Shown: positions 9,232 to 18,554 of the stretch, piece after piece
How the letters are laid out: every line of letters begins with the position of its first letter
How positions within the stretch are numbered: position 1 is the first letter of the stretch
NCBI RefSeq assembly: GCF_022008365.1
Contig: NZ_JAIRBA010000005.1
Span: 97,897-161,896 of the forward strand
Reading direction: 5' to 3'
DNA length: 64,000 bases
From: Aequorivita vitellina
Lineage (GTDB): Bacteria; Bacteroidota; Bacteroidia; Flavobacteriales; Flavobacteriaceae
The notes under the pieces: generated by a model
Databases searched by the model: none
Seen by the model: only the letters and a program-made list of their open reading frames with translations
What the model was told of the DNA's origin: nothing
Made by a program: the position numbers and the translations under genes

Positions 9232-9340
9232 ATAGGCCCCTTGCCCCAAATAGGAAGAAGAGTTTTGGAGCATCATTTATTTTAATTGAGCGTTCAAGAC
9301 TATTTCAAAAAGCTAACAACAAACAACAAACTATTAGAAT

Positions 9341-10207
9341 ATGCCTTGGTTTAAAAGAACAAAAAAGGGAATTCAAACCCCCACCGAAGAAAAGAAAGAC
9401 GTGCCAAAAGGACTGTGGTATAAATCGCCCACAGGAAAAGTGGTGGATAGCGAGGAACTAGAAAAAAACTTTTACGTAAGTCCCGAAGATGGCTACCACG
9501 TACGTATAGGCAGTAAGGAATATTTTGAAATTCTCTTTGACGACAATAAGTTTAAGGAACTTGACAAGGGACTTTCATCGCAAGATACATTAAAGTTTGA
9601 AGACAAAAAGAAATATCCGGACAGATTAAAAGAAGCACAGGACAAAACTGGGCTTAAAGATGCAATTCGTTGTGCCGTGGGTAAATCTATGGGTTCAGAA
9701 TTGGTTGTAGCTTGTATGGACTTTAGCTTTATTGGTGGTTCAATGGGAAGTGTTGTAGGCGAAAAAATTGTTCGTGCAGCAGACTATTCGCTTAAAAAGA
9801 ACATTCCGTTACTAATCATTTCAAAAAGTGGTGGCGCACGTATGATGGAAGCCGCACTTTCATTAATGCAGCTTGCAAAAACGAGTGTAAAATTGGCACA
9901 ACTAAGCGATGCCAGCATTCCATATATTTCGTTGTGTACAGATCCAACTACGGGTGGTACTACCGCTTCATTTGCAATGCTTGGCGACATAAATATTGGA
10001 GAACCGGGAGCATTAATTGGCTTTGCCGGACCCCGCGTAGTTAGAGATACTACTGGAAAAGAATTGCCGGAAGGTTTTCAAACTGCCGAATTTCTATTAG
10101 AACACGGGTTTTTAGATTTTATAACCCACCGACGCGATTTAAAACGAAAAATAAACCTGTATTTAGATTTGGTTTTAAACAGGCCGCTTCGGGAGAAAAT
10201 CGCATAA
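9341..10207 (+). CDS. accD: Acetyl-CoA carboxylase carboxyltransferase subunit beta, without zinc-ribbon cysteines
   Basis: Beta subunit of the carboxyltransferase that moves a carboxyl group from biotin to acetyl-CoA in fatty acid synthesis, 288 residues. The crotonase-like core is intact: [20 protein letters not shown], the oxyanion-hole stretch [15 protein letters not shown] and GFAGPRVV. The N-terminal zinc-ribbon region is recognisable (GLWYKSPTG then [13 protein letters not shown]). However, the four cysteines expected near residues 29, 32, 47 and 50 are Ser, Gly, Ser and Asp. I recall the same loss in other flavobacterial AccD sequences, so this is probably lineage-wide. The alpha subunit is not in the window. 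A strong terminator follows directly. Confidence 0.93.
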   Translation: MPWFKRTKKGIQTPTEEKKDVPKGLWYKSPTGKVVDSEELEKNFYVSPEDGYHVRIGSKEYFEILFDDNKFKELDKGLSSQDTLKFEDKKKYPDRLKEAQDKTGLKDAIRCAVGKSMGSELVVACMDFSFIGGSMGSVVGEKIVRAADYSLKKNIPLLIISKSGGARMMEAALSLMQLAKTSVKLAQLSDASIPYISLCTDPTTGGTTASFAMLGDINIGEPGALIGFAGPRVVRDTTGKELPEGFQTAEFLLEHGFLDFITHRRDLKRKINLYLDLVLNRPLREKIA

Positions 10208-10248
10208 AAAAAGGTGTCTAAAGAAAATAAAATTTAGACACCTTTTTT
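10206..10248. terminator. Bidirectional terminator between accD and the convergent lipoprotein gene
   Basis: The arm AAAGGTGTCTAAA (ending 10222) pairs with TTTAGACACCTTT (starting 10233), flanked by A and T runs on both sides. It can stop transcription from either direction. Confidence 0.85.
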
Positions 10249-10265
10249 ATTTAATTACACGCCAA

Positions 10266-11099
10266 TCAATTCATTGTAAACGGATATTCTTGGCCGTTAT
10301 AAATAAATACAGCCATATTATCGCATTCCCCATCGCCAAAATCAATTATGGCTGTTAGCCCATCTTGGGTTATTTGAAGACGTCCATCGACCACAAAAGG
10401 ACACGAGGTTTTAGAAATTAAAGTTTCGGTAACTTCTCCATTACGTGTAAATCCGTTTGTAAACTCGGTTTGCCAATTTCCTGTTACGTGGTAAACATTA
10501 TCTATCCAAGTGCCGGTGCCTACACCTGCTACCCATTCAGAAATTCGTGTTCCATTTCGTGTAGCCGTAACTGTAGTGTTTGGGAAACTCACGGTAATAT
10601 TTTCGGTAAGCGTGGCTTGTGGATTATCATTTTGATTTGCTATTTCATATAAAATACTGCCACCGCCACCTACACCATTTCCATTAAATATAAAATCTTG
10701 GAGGCTGTATTCAACGGTATAACTTCCTGAAATAAGAGGGCCGTATTCTAAAAATATCTTGCCAGAAACCACATTCCCATTATTTAAAGTGCAAGAATCG
10801 CCAAAGTCTAATAAAATGGTAAATATATTGCCTTGGTTTCCAACTGTAATTTCAACACAAGTTGGAAAGAGTGAATTTTGAGTAATACCTCGACCTCCGG
10901 TTTCATTTTCAACAAATGCTTGTTGTATAATGTTAAATGTACCTTCGGCTACATTATCGGTTTTTGCAGCTCTCATGGAATTGTCTGAGGAAAAATTAAC
11001 TTCTTCTGAAGGATTATTCTCCTCTTTATCGCAACTTGTAAACAGGAAGAAACCCATTGTAAAAAAGGCTACAATTAATTTAGAAGGGATGTTTTTCAT
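10266..11099 (-). CDS. Secreted lipoprotein of unknown function
   Basis: 277-residue protein with a type II signal peptide (MKNIPSKLIV ... FLFTSC) followed by DKEENN, which suggests surface or outer-membrane lipidation. I start it at the ATG 11099-11097 because the longer in-frame ATG at 11138 adds residues before the signal peptide. The body is Gly/Asn/Thr-rich beta sequence. Two segments look like versions of one repeat, TILLDFGDSC near residue 95 and TAIIDFGDGEC near the C-terminus, each beside another cysteine. No enzyme motif was seen. It ends against the bidirectional terminator and stands alone on this strand. Confidence 0.75.
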   Translation of the reverse strand: MKNIPSKLIVAFFTMGFFLFTSCDKEENNPSEEVNFSSDNSMRAAKTDNVAEGTFNIIQQAFVENETGGRGITQNSLFPTCVEITVGNQGNIFTILLDFGDSCTLNNGNVVSGKIFLEYGPLISGSYTVEYSLQDFIFNGNGVGGGGSILYEIANQNDNPQATLTENITVSFPNTTVTATRNGTRISEWVAGVGTGTWIDNVYHVTGNWQTEFTNGFTRNGEVTETLISKTSCPFVVDGRLQITQDGLTAIIDFGDGECDNMAVFIYNGQEYPFTMN

Positions 11100-11206
11100 A
11101 AATTTGATATTTAGAAGTTTAGACACATATAACGCCAAAAAGTTGCAATAAATATATATTGATGTAATTTTTTATTTGAAACACATCTAATTCAAATTCA
11201 ATTTTG

Positions 11207-11214
11207 TACTTTTG
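11207..11214 (+). promoter_or_regulatory. -7 box of rpsO promoter
   Basis: TACTTTTG is an exact TAnnTTTG match 57 nt before the rpsO ATG, leaving a leader of about 50 nt. Confidence 0.55.
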
Positions 11215-11271
11215 CGGCCTTGATTATCAAAATGGTAGTCAGTACATAAAAATCATTTTAACAATATTGGC

Positions 11272-11541
11272 ATGTATTTATCCACAGAAGAAAAAGAAAA
11301 AATTTTCGCCAAACACGGAAAATCTAAGACTGACACAGGTTCAGCAGAAGGACAGATTGCGTTATTCACCTACCGCATTGAGCATTTAACAAAACACCTA
11401 AAAGCAAATCACAAGGACTACAACACAGAGCGTTCTTTGGTAATGTTAGTAGGTAAAAGAAGAGCTCTTTTAGATTATTTAATCAAAAAAGACATTCTTC
11501 GTTACCGTGCTATCGTGAAAGAATTAGGATTACGTAAGTAA
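11272..11541 (+). CDS. rpsO: 30S ribosomal protein S15
   Basis: Small-subunit protein that binds 16S rRNA in the central domain and bridges the subunits. Its 89 residues match the family. The KHGKSKTDTGSAEGQIALFTYRI segment, the HxxDYNTERSL region and the RRALLDYL/RYRAIVKELGLRK end are diagnostic. As in many bacteria, pnp follows, here after a terminator and about 280 nt. A reading frame from 11204 through the leader is a shadow. Confidence 0.97.
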   Translation: MYLSTEEKEKIFAKHGKSKTDTGSAEGQIALFTYRIEHLTKHLKANHKDYNTERSLVMLVGKRRALLDYLIKKDILRYRAIVKELGLRK

Positions 11542-11548
11542 TATTTTT

Positions 11549-11572
11549 AAAGGGCTCTTTTTTGAGCCCTTT
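11549..11572 (+). terminator. Terminator after rpsO
   Basis: AAAGGGCTC pairs with GAGCCCTTT around a T-rich loop and is followed by TT. The T-tail is short, so read-through into pnp is possible. Confidence 0.7.
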
Positions 11573-11629
11573 TTAATTCTTATAAATCTTTTTATTATTT
11601 TTAATTTGAAAGATTTTTTATTATAATTT

Positions 11630-11645
11630 AAAAGTGGCACTTTTG
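11630..11645 (+). promoter_or_regulatory. Candidate pnp promoter -7 box inside a perfect inverted repeat
   Basis: AAAAGTG-G-CACTTTT is a perfect 7-bp dyad (11630-11644). Its right arm overlaps CACTTTTG (11638-11645), one base off TAnnTTTG. If used, initiation is near 11652 and the leader is about 165 nt. Confidence 0.35.
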
Positions 11646-11788
11646 TGTCAAGCCCGAGTTACTTCGGGAAACTGCTTCAAGTAAATTTTGGCAGCTATAC
11701 AGAAAAGCTACCCTTAAGTTTTTCATTGGTCAATCACAACAACACAACAACACTACGGCTGACGTTCAGCTGTTGACCATTATTAACC

Positions 11789-11804
11789 GTACGCTATAGC
11801 GTAC
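11789..11804 (+). promoter_or_regulatory. Perfect 16-nt palindrome in the pnp leader
   Basis: GTACGCTATAGCGTAC reads the same on both strands and ends 14 nt before the pnp ATG. In RNA it would form a 6-bp stem with a TATA loop. In E. coli the pnp leader hairpin is cut by RNase III and mediates autoregulation, so a related role is possible but inferred. Confidence 0.4.
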
Positions 11805-11818
11805 AAAATGAAAAACAC

Positions 11819-14053
11819 ATGATACCTAAAGTATTTAAAGAGGTCATAGACCTTGGCGATGGTAGAGAAATCACCCTCGAAACCGGGAAATTAGCAAAGC
11901 AAGCCCACGGTTCTGTAGTAGTACAATCCGGAAAATGTATGCTACTTTGTACCGTAGTTTCAAATTACGAACAAAAAGATTTAGATTTTTTACCATTAAC
12001 GGTAGATTATCGCGAAAAATTTGCAGCTTCGGGTCGTTACCCAGGTGGTTTCTTTAAAAGAGAAGCAAGACCCAGCGACGGCGAAGTATTAACAATGCGA
12101 TTGGTGGACCGCGTTTTGCGCCCACTTTTTCCAAAAGATTATCACTCCGAAACACAAGTTATGATTCAATTAATGAGTCATGATGACGATGTAATGCCAG
12201 ATGCTATGGCAGGTTTGGCGGCTTCTGCAGCAATCCAACTTTCAGATTTTCCTTTTGAATGTGCAATTTCTGAAGCACGCGTAGGACGAGTAAACGGCGA
12301 ATTTGTAATCAACCCATCTAGAGCTCAATTAGAAGAGTCTGACATCGATATGGTGATTGGTGCTTCCATTGATTCTGTAATGATGGTTGAAGGTGAGATG
12401 AAGGAGATTAGCGAAGAAGAAATGGTTGAGGCCATTAAATTTGCCCACGAACACATTAAAAAACAATGCGAGGCCCAAATAAGATTGGCCGAGGCCGTTG
12501 GAAGAAAAACAGTACGCGAATACGAGCCTGAACGCGAAGATGAAGACTTAAAGAAAAAAGTGCACGATATGGCATACGATAAAGTATATGCCGTAGCACA
12601 ATCTGCTTCAGCGAAGCACGAACGTACCGACGCTTTTTCAGCAATTAAAGAAGAAATAAAAGCTACATTTTCTGAAGAAGAATTAGAAGATTTTGGCGAT
12701 TTAATTTCAAGATACTATTACAAAGCAGAAAAAGAAGCCGTTCGCGATCTTACCTTAAATGAAGGATTGCGTTTGGATGGAAGAAAAACAGACGAGATTC
12801 GCCCAATATGGTGCGAGGTTGATTATTTACCTTCTGTTCACGGATCGGCAATTTTTACACGTGGAGAAACACAAGCTTTGGCAACCGTTACATTGGGAAC
12901 TTCGCGCGAAGCAAACCAAATAGACATGCCATCTTATGAAGGCGAAGAAACGTTCTACCTTCATTACAACTTCCCTCCTTTCTCAACTGGAGAAGCCCGC
13001 CCAATTCGCGGAACATCGCGTAGAGAAGTGGGTCACGGAAACTTGGCACAAAGAGCATTAAAGGGAATGATTCCTGCAGATTGCCCTTATACAGTACGTG
13101 TAGTTTCAGAGGTTTTAGAATCTAATGGTTCTTCTTCTATGGCAACAGTTTGTTCGGGAACAATGGCGCTTATGGATGCTGGGGTTCAATTAAAAAAACC
13201 AGTTTCTGGAATTGCAATGGGATTAATTTCTGATGCTGAATCTGGAAAATACGCAGTGCTTTCAGATATTTTAGGTGATGAAGATCACTTAGGCGATATG
13301 GACTTTAAAGTAACTGGTACTGCAGACGGAATTACGGCTTGCCAGATGGATATAAAAGTAAAAGGTCTGTCGTACGAAATTTTGGTAAATGCTTTAAAAC
13401 AAGCTGCTGATGGAAGACTTCACATCTTAGACAAATTAGTTGAAACCATAGCTGAACCAAATTCAGATGTGAAACCTCACGCACCAAAAATGGTTACCGT
13501 TACTATTCCTAATGAATATATTGGCGCATTAATTGGGCCAGGTGGAAAAGTTATTCAGGAGCTTCAAAAAGCTACTAAAACAACAATTGTTATCAATGAA
13601 GATCCAGTTACCGAAGAAGGTATTGTAGAAATTCTTGGAACAAACCAAGAAGGTATTGATGCAGTCTTGGCGCGTATTGATTCGCTTACTTTTAAACCAG
13701 AAGTTGGTAATTCGTACAAAGTGAAAGTTATTAAAATGCTCGACTTTGGCGCGGTTGTAGAATATTTAGATGCGCCCGGAAACGAGAACTTACTACACGT
13801 AAGTGAACTCGCTTGGGAACGCACAGAAAACGTAACAGATGTAGTAAACATGGGCGACGTTTTTGAAGTAAAATTCTTAGGGTTCGATCCAAGAACGAAG
13901 AAAGAGAAAGTTTCGAGAAAAGCGTTATTAGATAAACCGGAAGGTTACAAAGAGCGCGCACCACGCGACAATAATCGAAGTGGAAACCGTGATAATCGTG
14001 GGCGAGATAACCGCAACCGTGATAATCGCGACAGAGACCGAAAAAGAGATTAA
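11819..14053 (+). CDS. pnp: Polynucleotide phosphorylase
   Basis: Phosphorolytic 3'-5' exoribonuclease of mRNA decay, 744 residues. The order is the family's: first RNase PH domain (residues about 10-145), helical linker, second RNase PH domain (about 310-540, with the phosphate-binding stretch [13 protein letters not shown]), KH domain ([15 protein letters not shown] near 570) and S1 domain ([22 protein letters not shown] near 627). The C-terminal tail after the S1 domain is an Arg/Asp/Asn repeat ([13 protein letters not shown]), which is typical of Bacteroidetes and probably disordered RNA-binding sequence. It is monocistronic, with a terminator directly behind it. Confidence 0.97.
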   Translation: MIPKVFKEVIDLGDGREITLETGKLAKQAHGSVVVQSGKCMLLCTVVSNYEQKDLDFLPLTVDYREKFAASGRYPGGFFKREARPSDGEVLTMRLVDRVLRPLFPKDYHSETQVMIQLMSHDDDVMPDAMAGLAASAAIQLSDFPFECAISEARVGRVNGEFVINPSRAQLEESDIDMVIGASIDSVMMVEGEMKEISEEEMVEAIKFAHEHIKKQCEAQIRLAEAVGRKTVREYEPEREDEDLKKKVHDMAYDKVYAVAQSASAKHERTDAFSAIKEEIKATFSEEELEDFGDLISRYYYKAEKEAVRDLTLNEGLRLDGRKTDEIRPIWCEVDYLPSVHGSAIFTRGETQALATVTLGTSREANQIDMPSYEGEETFYLHYNFPPFSTGEARPIRGTSRREVGHGNLAQRALKGMIPADCPYTVRVVSEVLESNGSSSMATVCSGTMALMDAGVQLKKPVSGIAMGLISDAESGKYAVLSDILGDEDHLGDMDFKVTGTADGITACQMDIKVKGLSYEILVNALKQAADGRLHILDKLVETIAEPNSDVKPHAPKMVTVTIPNEYIGALIGPGGKVIQELQKATKTTIVINEDPVTEEGIVEILGTNQEGIDAVLARIDSLTFKPEVGNSYKVKVIKMLDFGAVVEYLDAPGNENLLHVSELAWERTENVTDVVNMGDVFEVKFLGFDPRTKKEKVSRKALLDKPEGYKERAPRDNNRSGNRDNRGRDNRNRDNRDRDRKRD

Positions 14054-14074
14054 CTATCTTTTTAAATATTTAGA

Positions 14075-14100
14075 AAACGCCTTCAGAAATGAGGGCGTTT
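14075..14100 (+). terminator. Terminator after pnp
   Basis: AAACGCCTTC pairs with GAGGGCGTTT (one T-G wobble) around AGAAAT and is followed by TTT. Confidence 0.8.
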
Positions 14101-14103
14101 TTT

Positions 14104-14528
14104 GCTTTTATAGATTCGGCACTTATTTCCCGATAACTCTAAAAACAGAAAGCAAATAAACAATGATTGTTAATACAGCACTAATTAAATCCCCCTACCT
14201 CGATTACAAACATTAAATCGACTCCCGATGAATTAGACTCAATAAAAGATTTTAAAGAAATAAAATAGTGCAAGCGGTAAAAATTTATAATTAACTTTTT
14301 TCAAAATTGATAGCTAGCCCTCGCTTTATGCCATAATTACCGAAATATGGCAAGATGCGCAAAACTGTCACCTTCGTGGTTTTAAGCGAAAAATTATAAA
14401 AAATAGCGCTCAAGCACTTCATATAGTGCGTTAACAGTGGGTTTTACTTATCATTTCTGAATTAAATATAATTTACGGCCATCTCGCATAGTACTTGCAC
14501 CCTATTAGGCATAACAATAAAACAAATT
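14104..14528. other. Intergenic region pnp-proC with no recognised gene
   Basis: About 425 nt, AT-rich and rich in stops in all frames. I see no tRNA-like fold, repeat array or convincing small ORF. The only promoter-like element is a weak TAGTACTTG at 14489-14497, about 30 nt before the proC start, which is off the -7 consensus. Confidence 0.5.
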
Positions 14529-15329
14529 ATGAAAGTACTAGTAATTGGCGCAGGAAACATGGGGTTAACGTATGCGGAAGGCATGGCAAAGTCGCCACTG
14601 TTAAATCGCAGAAATTTAATGATTTACGATGTTTCTGAAGAAAAGATTTCAAGTTTAGGGAAAATTTCTCACTTTGATGTTTTTGAGAGTTTGGAAGAAT
14701 GTCTTCCCAAAGCCGACATCATTTTTATAGCGGTAAAGCCATACCACAGCGATGATTTATTTCAGAAAATGAAACCAATGGTTAAACCCGATCAGGTATT
14801 TATTTCGCTTATGGCGGGAGTAACTATTGAAACCATTCAGAAAAGTTTAGAAGTAAAAAAAGTAGTGCGCGCAATGCCTAACCTACCAGCAAAAGTAGGT
14901 TTGGGTGTAACTTCATTTACCGAAGCAAAAGAAATTAGTCGCGTAGAACTTTTGATGGTTCGCAATCTTTTAGACACGACTGGCGAGGCTATTCACGTGG
15001 CAAACGAAAACTTTATAAATGCTTCCACAGGTATTTCGGGCAGCGGTCCGGCGTATGTATTCTATTTTATGCAATCTATGATGGAAGCGGCTCTAAAAAT
15101 GGGCTTCTCCCAAAATGATTCAAAAGTGTTGGTAACCCAAACTTTTGAAGGCGCAGTAAAACTTTTTACCGAATCTGACCTGTCACCAAATAGCTGGATG
15201 GATATGGTAGCCTCTAAAGGCGGAACAACACGAGCAGCACTAGATTCCATGGAAGACAATAATGTAAAAGAATTAATTAAAGAAGCTGCGTATGCAGCAT
15301 TTAACAGAGCAACAGAATTAGGACAATAA
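14529..15329 (+). CDS. proC: Pyrroline-5-carboxylate reductase
   Basis: NAD(P)H-dependent enzyme for the last step of proline synthesis, 266 residues. The N-terminal Rossmann motif GAGNMG is at residues 7-12. The middle carries FIAVKP and a RAMPNLPAKVGLGVT segment. The C-terminal P5CR signature lies in STGISGSGPAYVFY and SKGGTTRAAL. It is the first gene of proC-proB-proA, with 26 nt to proB, so all three proline biosynthesis steps sit in one transcription unit. Confidence 0.96.
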   Translation: MKVLVIGAGNMGLTYAEGMAKSPLLNRRNLMIYDVSEEKISSLGKISHFDVFESLEECLPKADIIFIAVKPYHSDDLFQKMKPMVKPDQVFISLMAGVTIETIQKSLEVKKVVRAMPNLPAKVGLGVTSFTEAKEISRVELLMVRNLLDTTGEAIHVANENFINASTGISGSGPAYVFYFMQSMMEAALKMGFSQNDSKVLVTQTFEGAVKLFTESDLSPNSWMDMVASKGGTTRAALDSMEDNNVKELIKEAAYAAFNRATELGQ

Positions 15330-15355
15330 AAACCGAAATAGAAAAGATAGAAAAT

Positions 15356-16123
15356 ATGAATAATAAGCGAGTGGTTATAAAAGTAGGAACCAACGTTATG
15401 ACAAATAAAGACAACCGTATTGTAGGACCCATTCTCGATGAGTTGGTACGGCAAATCGCAGCATTATACGAAGATGGTTACGCCCCGGTGTTGGTATCTT
15501 CGGGATCTGCAATTGCAGGAATGGAGGTACTTGGCGAGTGTCTTGCAAAAGACGATGCCACCCGAAGGCAAATATATTCTTCGGTGGGGCAACCTAGAAT
15601 GATGAGGCATTATTATAGCCTCTTCCACGATCACGGAATGCGTTGTGCACAAATTCTAGCAACAAAACGCGATTTTACGCCGGGGAAACACCGCGAAAAT
15701 ATGATTAACTGTTATGAAGGTCTTATTGCTGAAGGGATTGTACCCATCGCAAATGAAGACGATGCAGTTTCATTAACCATGTCTATGTTTAGCGATAACG
15801 ACGAGTTAGCAAGCCTCGTTGCCGAACTGATCGATGCCGATGCCTTGGTAATTTTAACCGATACCGATGGGCTTTATACCGGTCATCCAGATGACGACGA
15901 TTCAGAAAAGTTAAGTGAAGTGCATCACGAAGAAGCGGTTGAGCATTTTGTTCAGCAGTCTAATAAAGGCGAAGGTGAAGGCCGGGGTGGTATGAAATCT
16001 AAGTTGAAAATAGCCAAGCAAACTGCTAAGAAAAAAATTCCTACTTATATCGCAAATGGAAAACGTAAAAACGTAATTGTAGATCTTTTAAGTGGAAAAG
16101 ATTTAGGAACAAAATTTTATTAA
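15356..16123 (+). CDS. proB: Glutamate 5-kinase, short form without PUA domain
   Basis: Phosphorylates glutamate to gamma-glutamyl phosphate, the committed step of proline synthesis. It has an amino-acid-kinase fold: VVIKVGTNVMT at the start, SSGSAIAG, FSDNDELASLVA, LTDTDGLYTG and GGMKSKLKIAK near the end. At 255 residues it ends after the kinase domain and lacks the C-terminal PUA domain of the E. coli enzyme (about 367 residues). Feedback inhibition by proline normally depends on the kinase domain, so it may persist. It sits 24 nt before proA. Confidence 0.95.
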   Translation: MNNKRVVIKVGTNVMTNKDNRIVGPILDELVRQIAALYEDGYAPVLVSSGSAIAGMEVLGECLAKDDATRRQIYSSVGQPRMMRHYYSLFHDHGMRCAQILATKRDFTPGKHRENMINCYEGLIAEGIVPIANEDDAVSLTMSMFSDNDELASLVAELIDADALVILTDTDGLYTGHPDDDDSEKLSEVHHEEAVEHFVQQSNKGEGEGRGGMKSKLKIAKQTAKKKIPTYIANGKRKNVIVDLLSGKDLGTKFY

Positions 16124-16147
16124 TAAATAAGTTAAACAGAAAAGAAT

Positions 16148-17347
16148 ATGAAGTTGATAAATGAAAAATTAAAAAATAATGTGTTAGCGTCTATGATGAC
16201 TATTATAGATAAAAACCGAGAAACATTATTAAGCGCAAACAAAAAAGATTTGGATGCCTTTCAAAAAGACGATCAGGCATTATACGATAGGCTGGTTGTA
16301 AATGACGCCAAAATTGATGAAATGATTAATGCCATTTCAGAAGTTAAAAATCAAACAGACCCTGTTAGCAAAGAAATTAGCAGGCGAGAGTTAGATAACG
16401 GACTTAAAATAATCAATAAAACGGCCCCCTTTGGCACGATTATGATTATCTACGAATCGAGACCTGACGTAACAATTGAAGCTGCTGTTTTAGCTTTTAA
16501 AGCGAATAATAAAATTCTACTTAAAGGTGGAAAAGAGGCTTATCACAGCAATAAAATTTTAGTGAAGTTCTGGCACGATGCATTGCGTGCAAATAATCTT
16601 GAAACAGATTGGATTAAAATGCTAGAGCTAAATCGCGAAGAAACGCAGGCGTTTTTGAAAAATCCAACGGAGCCAATTGATTTAATTGTTCCGCGCGGGG
16701 GAGAAAGATTGATTCAGTTTGTAAAAGAAAATGCAAGTTGTGCAGTATTAGTTAGCGGTCGCGGCAACAATTTTTTATACGTAGCCGAAGATGCCGATTG
16801 GAAAAAAACACTCGAAGTAATTATAAATGCAAAGACCGATAAAATTTCAGGTTGTAACGCTTTGGATAAAGTTTTAATTGACAAGCATATTCCGAATTAT
16901 GAGGCTAAACTGAATGAGTTAAAAGAAGTGCTCGAAGCTTCAAAAGTGAATATTATTGTAGATTCTGAAGTTAAAAAAACGCTTTCTTCTACCACAGAAA
17001 TAGAAAACGAAGCCATTTGGTTTGAAGAATTTTTAGCAATGAAAATTGCCATTGGCGCCGTAGAAAATATGGATGAAGCTATTTCAAAAATAAACAAATA
17101 CAGCGGCGGTCATTCAAGTGCAATTTTAACTGAAAGCACTGAAAAAGCTGCTCATTTTATGGAGAATATTGACAGCGCTGCTGTTTACCACAACGCTTCC
17201 ACCCGGTTTACAGATGGCGGGCAAATGGGCGTTGGCGCCGAATTAGCGATTAGTACAGATAAACTTCATCACAGAGGTCCGTTAGGTTTAAAACAACTAG
17301 TAACAAATAAATACTATGTTTACGGCGATGGCCACGTACGAGTTTAA
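16148..17347 (+). CDS. proA: Gamma-glutamyl phosphate reductase
   Basis: NADPH-dependent aldehyde-dehydrogenase-fold enzyme that makes glutamate semialdehyde, 399 residues. The GTIMIIYESRPDVTIEAA segment, KGGKEAYHSN, the LIVPRGGE motif and the catalytic cysteine in ISGCNALDK are all present, as is the C-terminal STRFTDGGQMGVGAEL region. It closes the proC-proB-proA operon, and a hairpin terminator starts 47 nt after the stop. Confidence 0.96.
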   Translation: MKLINEKLKNNVLASMMTIIDKNRETLLSANKKDLDAFQKDDQALYDRLVVNDAKIDEMINAISEVKNQTDPVSKEISRRELDNGLKIINKTAPFGTIMIIYESRPDVTIEAAVLAFKANNKILLKGGKEAYHSNKILVKFWHDALRANNLETDWIKMLELNREETQAFLKNPTEPIDLIVPRGGERLIQFVKENASCAVLVSGRGNNFLYVAEDADWKKTLEVIINAKTDKISGCNALDKVLIDKHIPNYEAKLNELKEVLEASKVNIIVDSEVKKTLSSTTEIENEAIWFEEFLAMKIAIGAVENMDEAISKINKYSGGHSSAILTESTEKAAHFMENIDSAAVYHNASTRFTDGGQMGVGAELAISTDKLHHRGPLGLKQLVTNKYYVYGDGHVRV

Positions 17348-17394
17348 AAAATGACTTAGGACGATAGAACATACCTTTTAGAACACGTTTAACG

Positions 17395-17426
17395 ACGCCT
17401 TCATTTAATATTTCAGATGGGGGCGT
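17395..17426 (+). terminator. Terminator of the proline operon
   Basis: ACGCCTTCAT pairs with ATGGGGGCGT (two T-G wobbles), followed by TTTTT. The left arm resembles that of the pnp terminator. Confidence 0.78.
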
Positions 17427-17511
17427 TTTTTAATATTACAATTATATTGCTAGTAAACGCAACCTTTTTAAAATAGGCAGACTATAGGGAAACAACTTAA
17501 TTGTAAATTTC

Positions 17512-18543
17512 ATGAAAATATTATGCTACAGCCTGCTGCTTTTAGTACCGTTTCTATTTTCTTGTGAAGATGAGCCTATTAGCAAAGCAGATCCTTCAAA
17601 AGTTATTCAGGTAAATTCTGAACTTTATAATTTAATTGAACGAGCAGCAGGAAACGATTTTGAAAACGAACTAACTTGTATAGATTTTAACTACGCTTTC
17701 ACTTTAGTAATCTATAATGAAGAAATGGACATTATAGGCTACCAAGTTATAAAAAGTGATATTGAATTTAGCGAGTTTTTAGCTACCTTAGAAGAAGGAC
17801 AATCCATCAGTTTAAGTTACCCAATTACAAGCATTTTAGATAGCGGCGAACCATACGTAATTAATAATAAGGAAGAATTAAAAGAAGCTATTGATATGTG
17901 TTTGGAAGCAGATACAATTACAACTTGCAATAACATTCTTACCGAAACTACTTGCCTTTGGAGGATAAACTATCTGGACGGGCCAAATAATGATTACGAC
18001 GGCTCTTATTTTAATGTGAGCAATACTGGCAATGTGGGGCTATACTTTAAAGATAACGTGTACGCCGGTACTTGGATTAGCTATTTTATTGAAGACGAAT
18101 TACATCTAAACATCTTTGTAATTGGCGATGAAAGCGTGAGTGACCATTGGAATTTTGATTGGAAAGTAGTCAGTTTTAACGAAACCCAAATGGAAATCAC
18201 CAATGGCATTGACCGCTTTTTACTCACCAAGGAATGCTCCGAACCCTGCAAGAAATTTTTATTTGAAGAATGTGAAATTCGACCCGATTCCGGAAGGGCC
18301 ATGTTTGATTTAGAAAGTTATTTTGAATGCTTTTTCCCACTTACAGGAATTTCGAATCCGGCAACGGTAGTAACAAGCTATTTTGAAACTTACGAAGATA
18401 TGATGGCAGGCACCCACCCTATTGAAAATTTACACTACGAAAACACTATAAACCCTCAAGTTATTTATATTAGATTTGACGATGTGAATACAGGAGAGAT
18501 GGTTACTTATTTACCAATAATTTTAAAAGCGATTAACTGTTAA
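17512..18543 (+). CDS. Lipoprotein with lipocalin-like middle region, function unknown
   Basis: 343-residue protein with a lipobox (LLVPFLFSC) after a short signal peptide. The middle (about residues 140-240) contains WRINY, GNVGLYF, GTWISYF, WNFDWKV and RFLLTKEC. This resembles the lipocalin-like beta-barrel repeats of many Bacteroidetes lipoproteins. A cysteine-bearing C-terminal part follows (ECEIRPDSG, SYFECFFPL). I recognise no catalytic motif. A second lipoprotein gene begins 11 nt later and an ECF sigma gene soon after, so the three may be cotranscribed. Confidence 0.72.
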   Translation: MKILCYSLLLLVPFLFSCEDEPISKADPSKVIQVNSELYNLIERAAGNDFENELTCIDFNYAFTLVIYNEEMDIIGYQVIKSDIEFSEFLATLEEGQSISLSYPITSILDSGEPYVINNKEELKEAIDMCLEADTITTCNNILTETTCLWRINYLDGPNNDYDGSYFNVSNTGNVGLYFKDNVYAGTWISYFIEDELHLNIFVIGDESVSDHWNFDWKVVSFNETQMEITNGIDRFLLTKECSEPCKKFLFEECEIRPDSGRAMFDLESYFECFFPLTGISNPATVVTSYFETYEDMMAGTHPIENLHYENTINPQVIYIRFDDVNTGEMVTYLPIILKAINC

Positions 18544-18554
18544 CACCTACAATT

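Noticed and set aside
11630..11650. Sigma-54-type promoter suggested by TGGCAC before pnp and susC
   Set aside because: The required GC element at the -12 spacing is absent in both places.
14104..14528. Possible small RNA gene in the pnp-proC gap
   Set aside because: No promoter-terminator pair or stable fold stood out by eye. It remains an empty AT-rich stretch.
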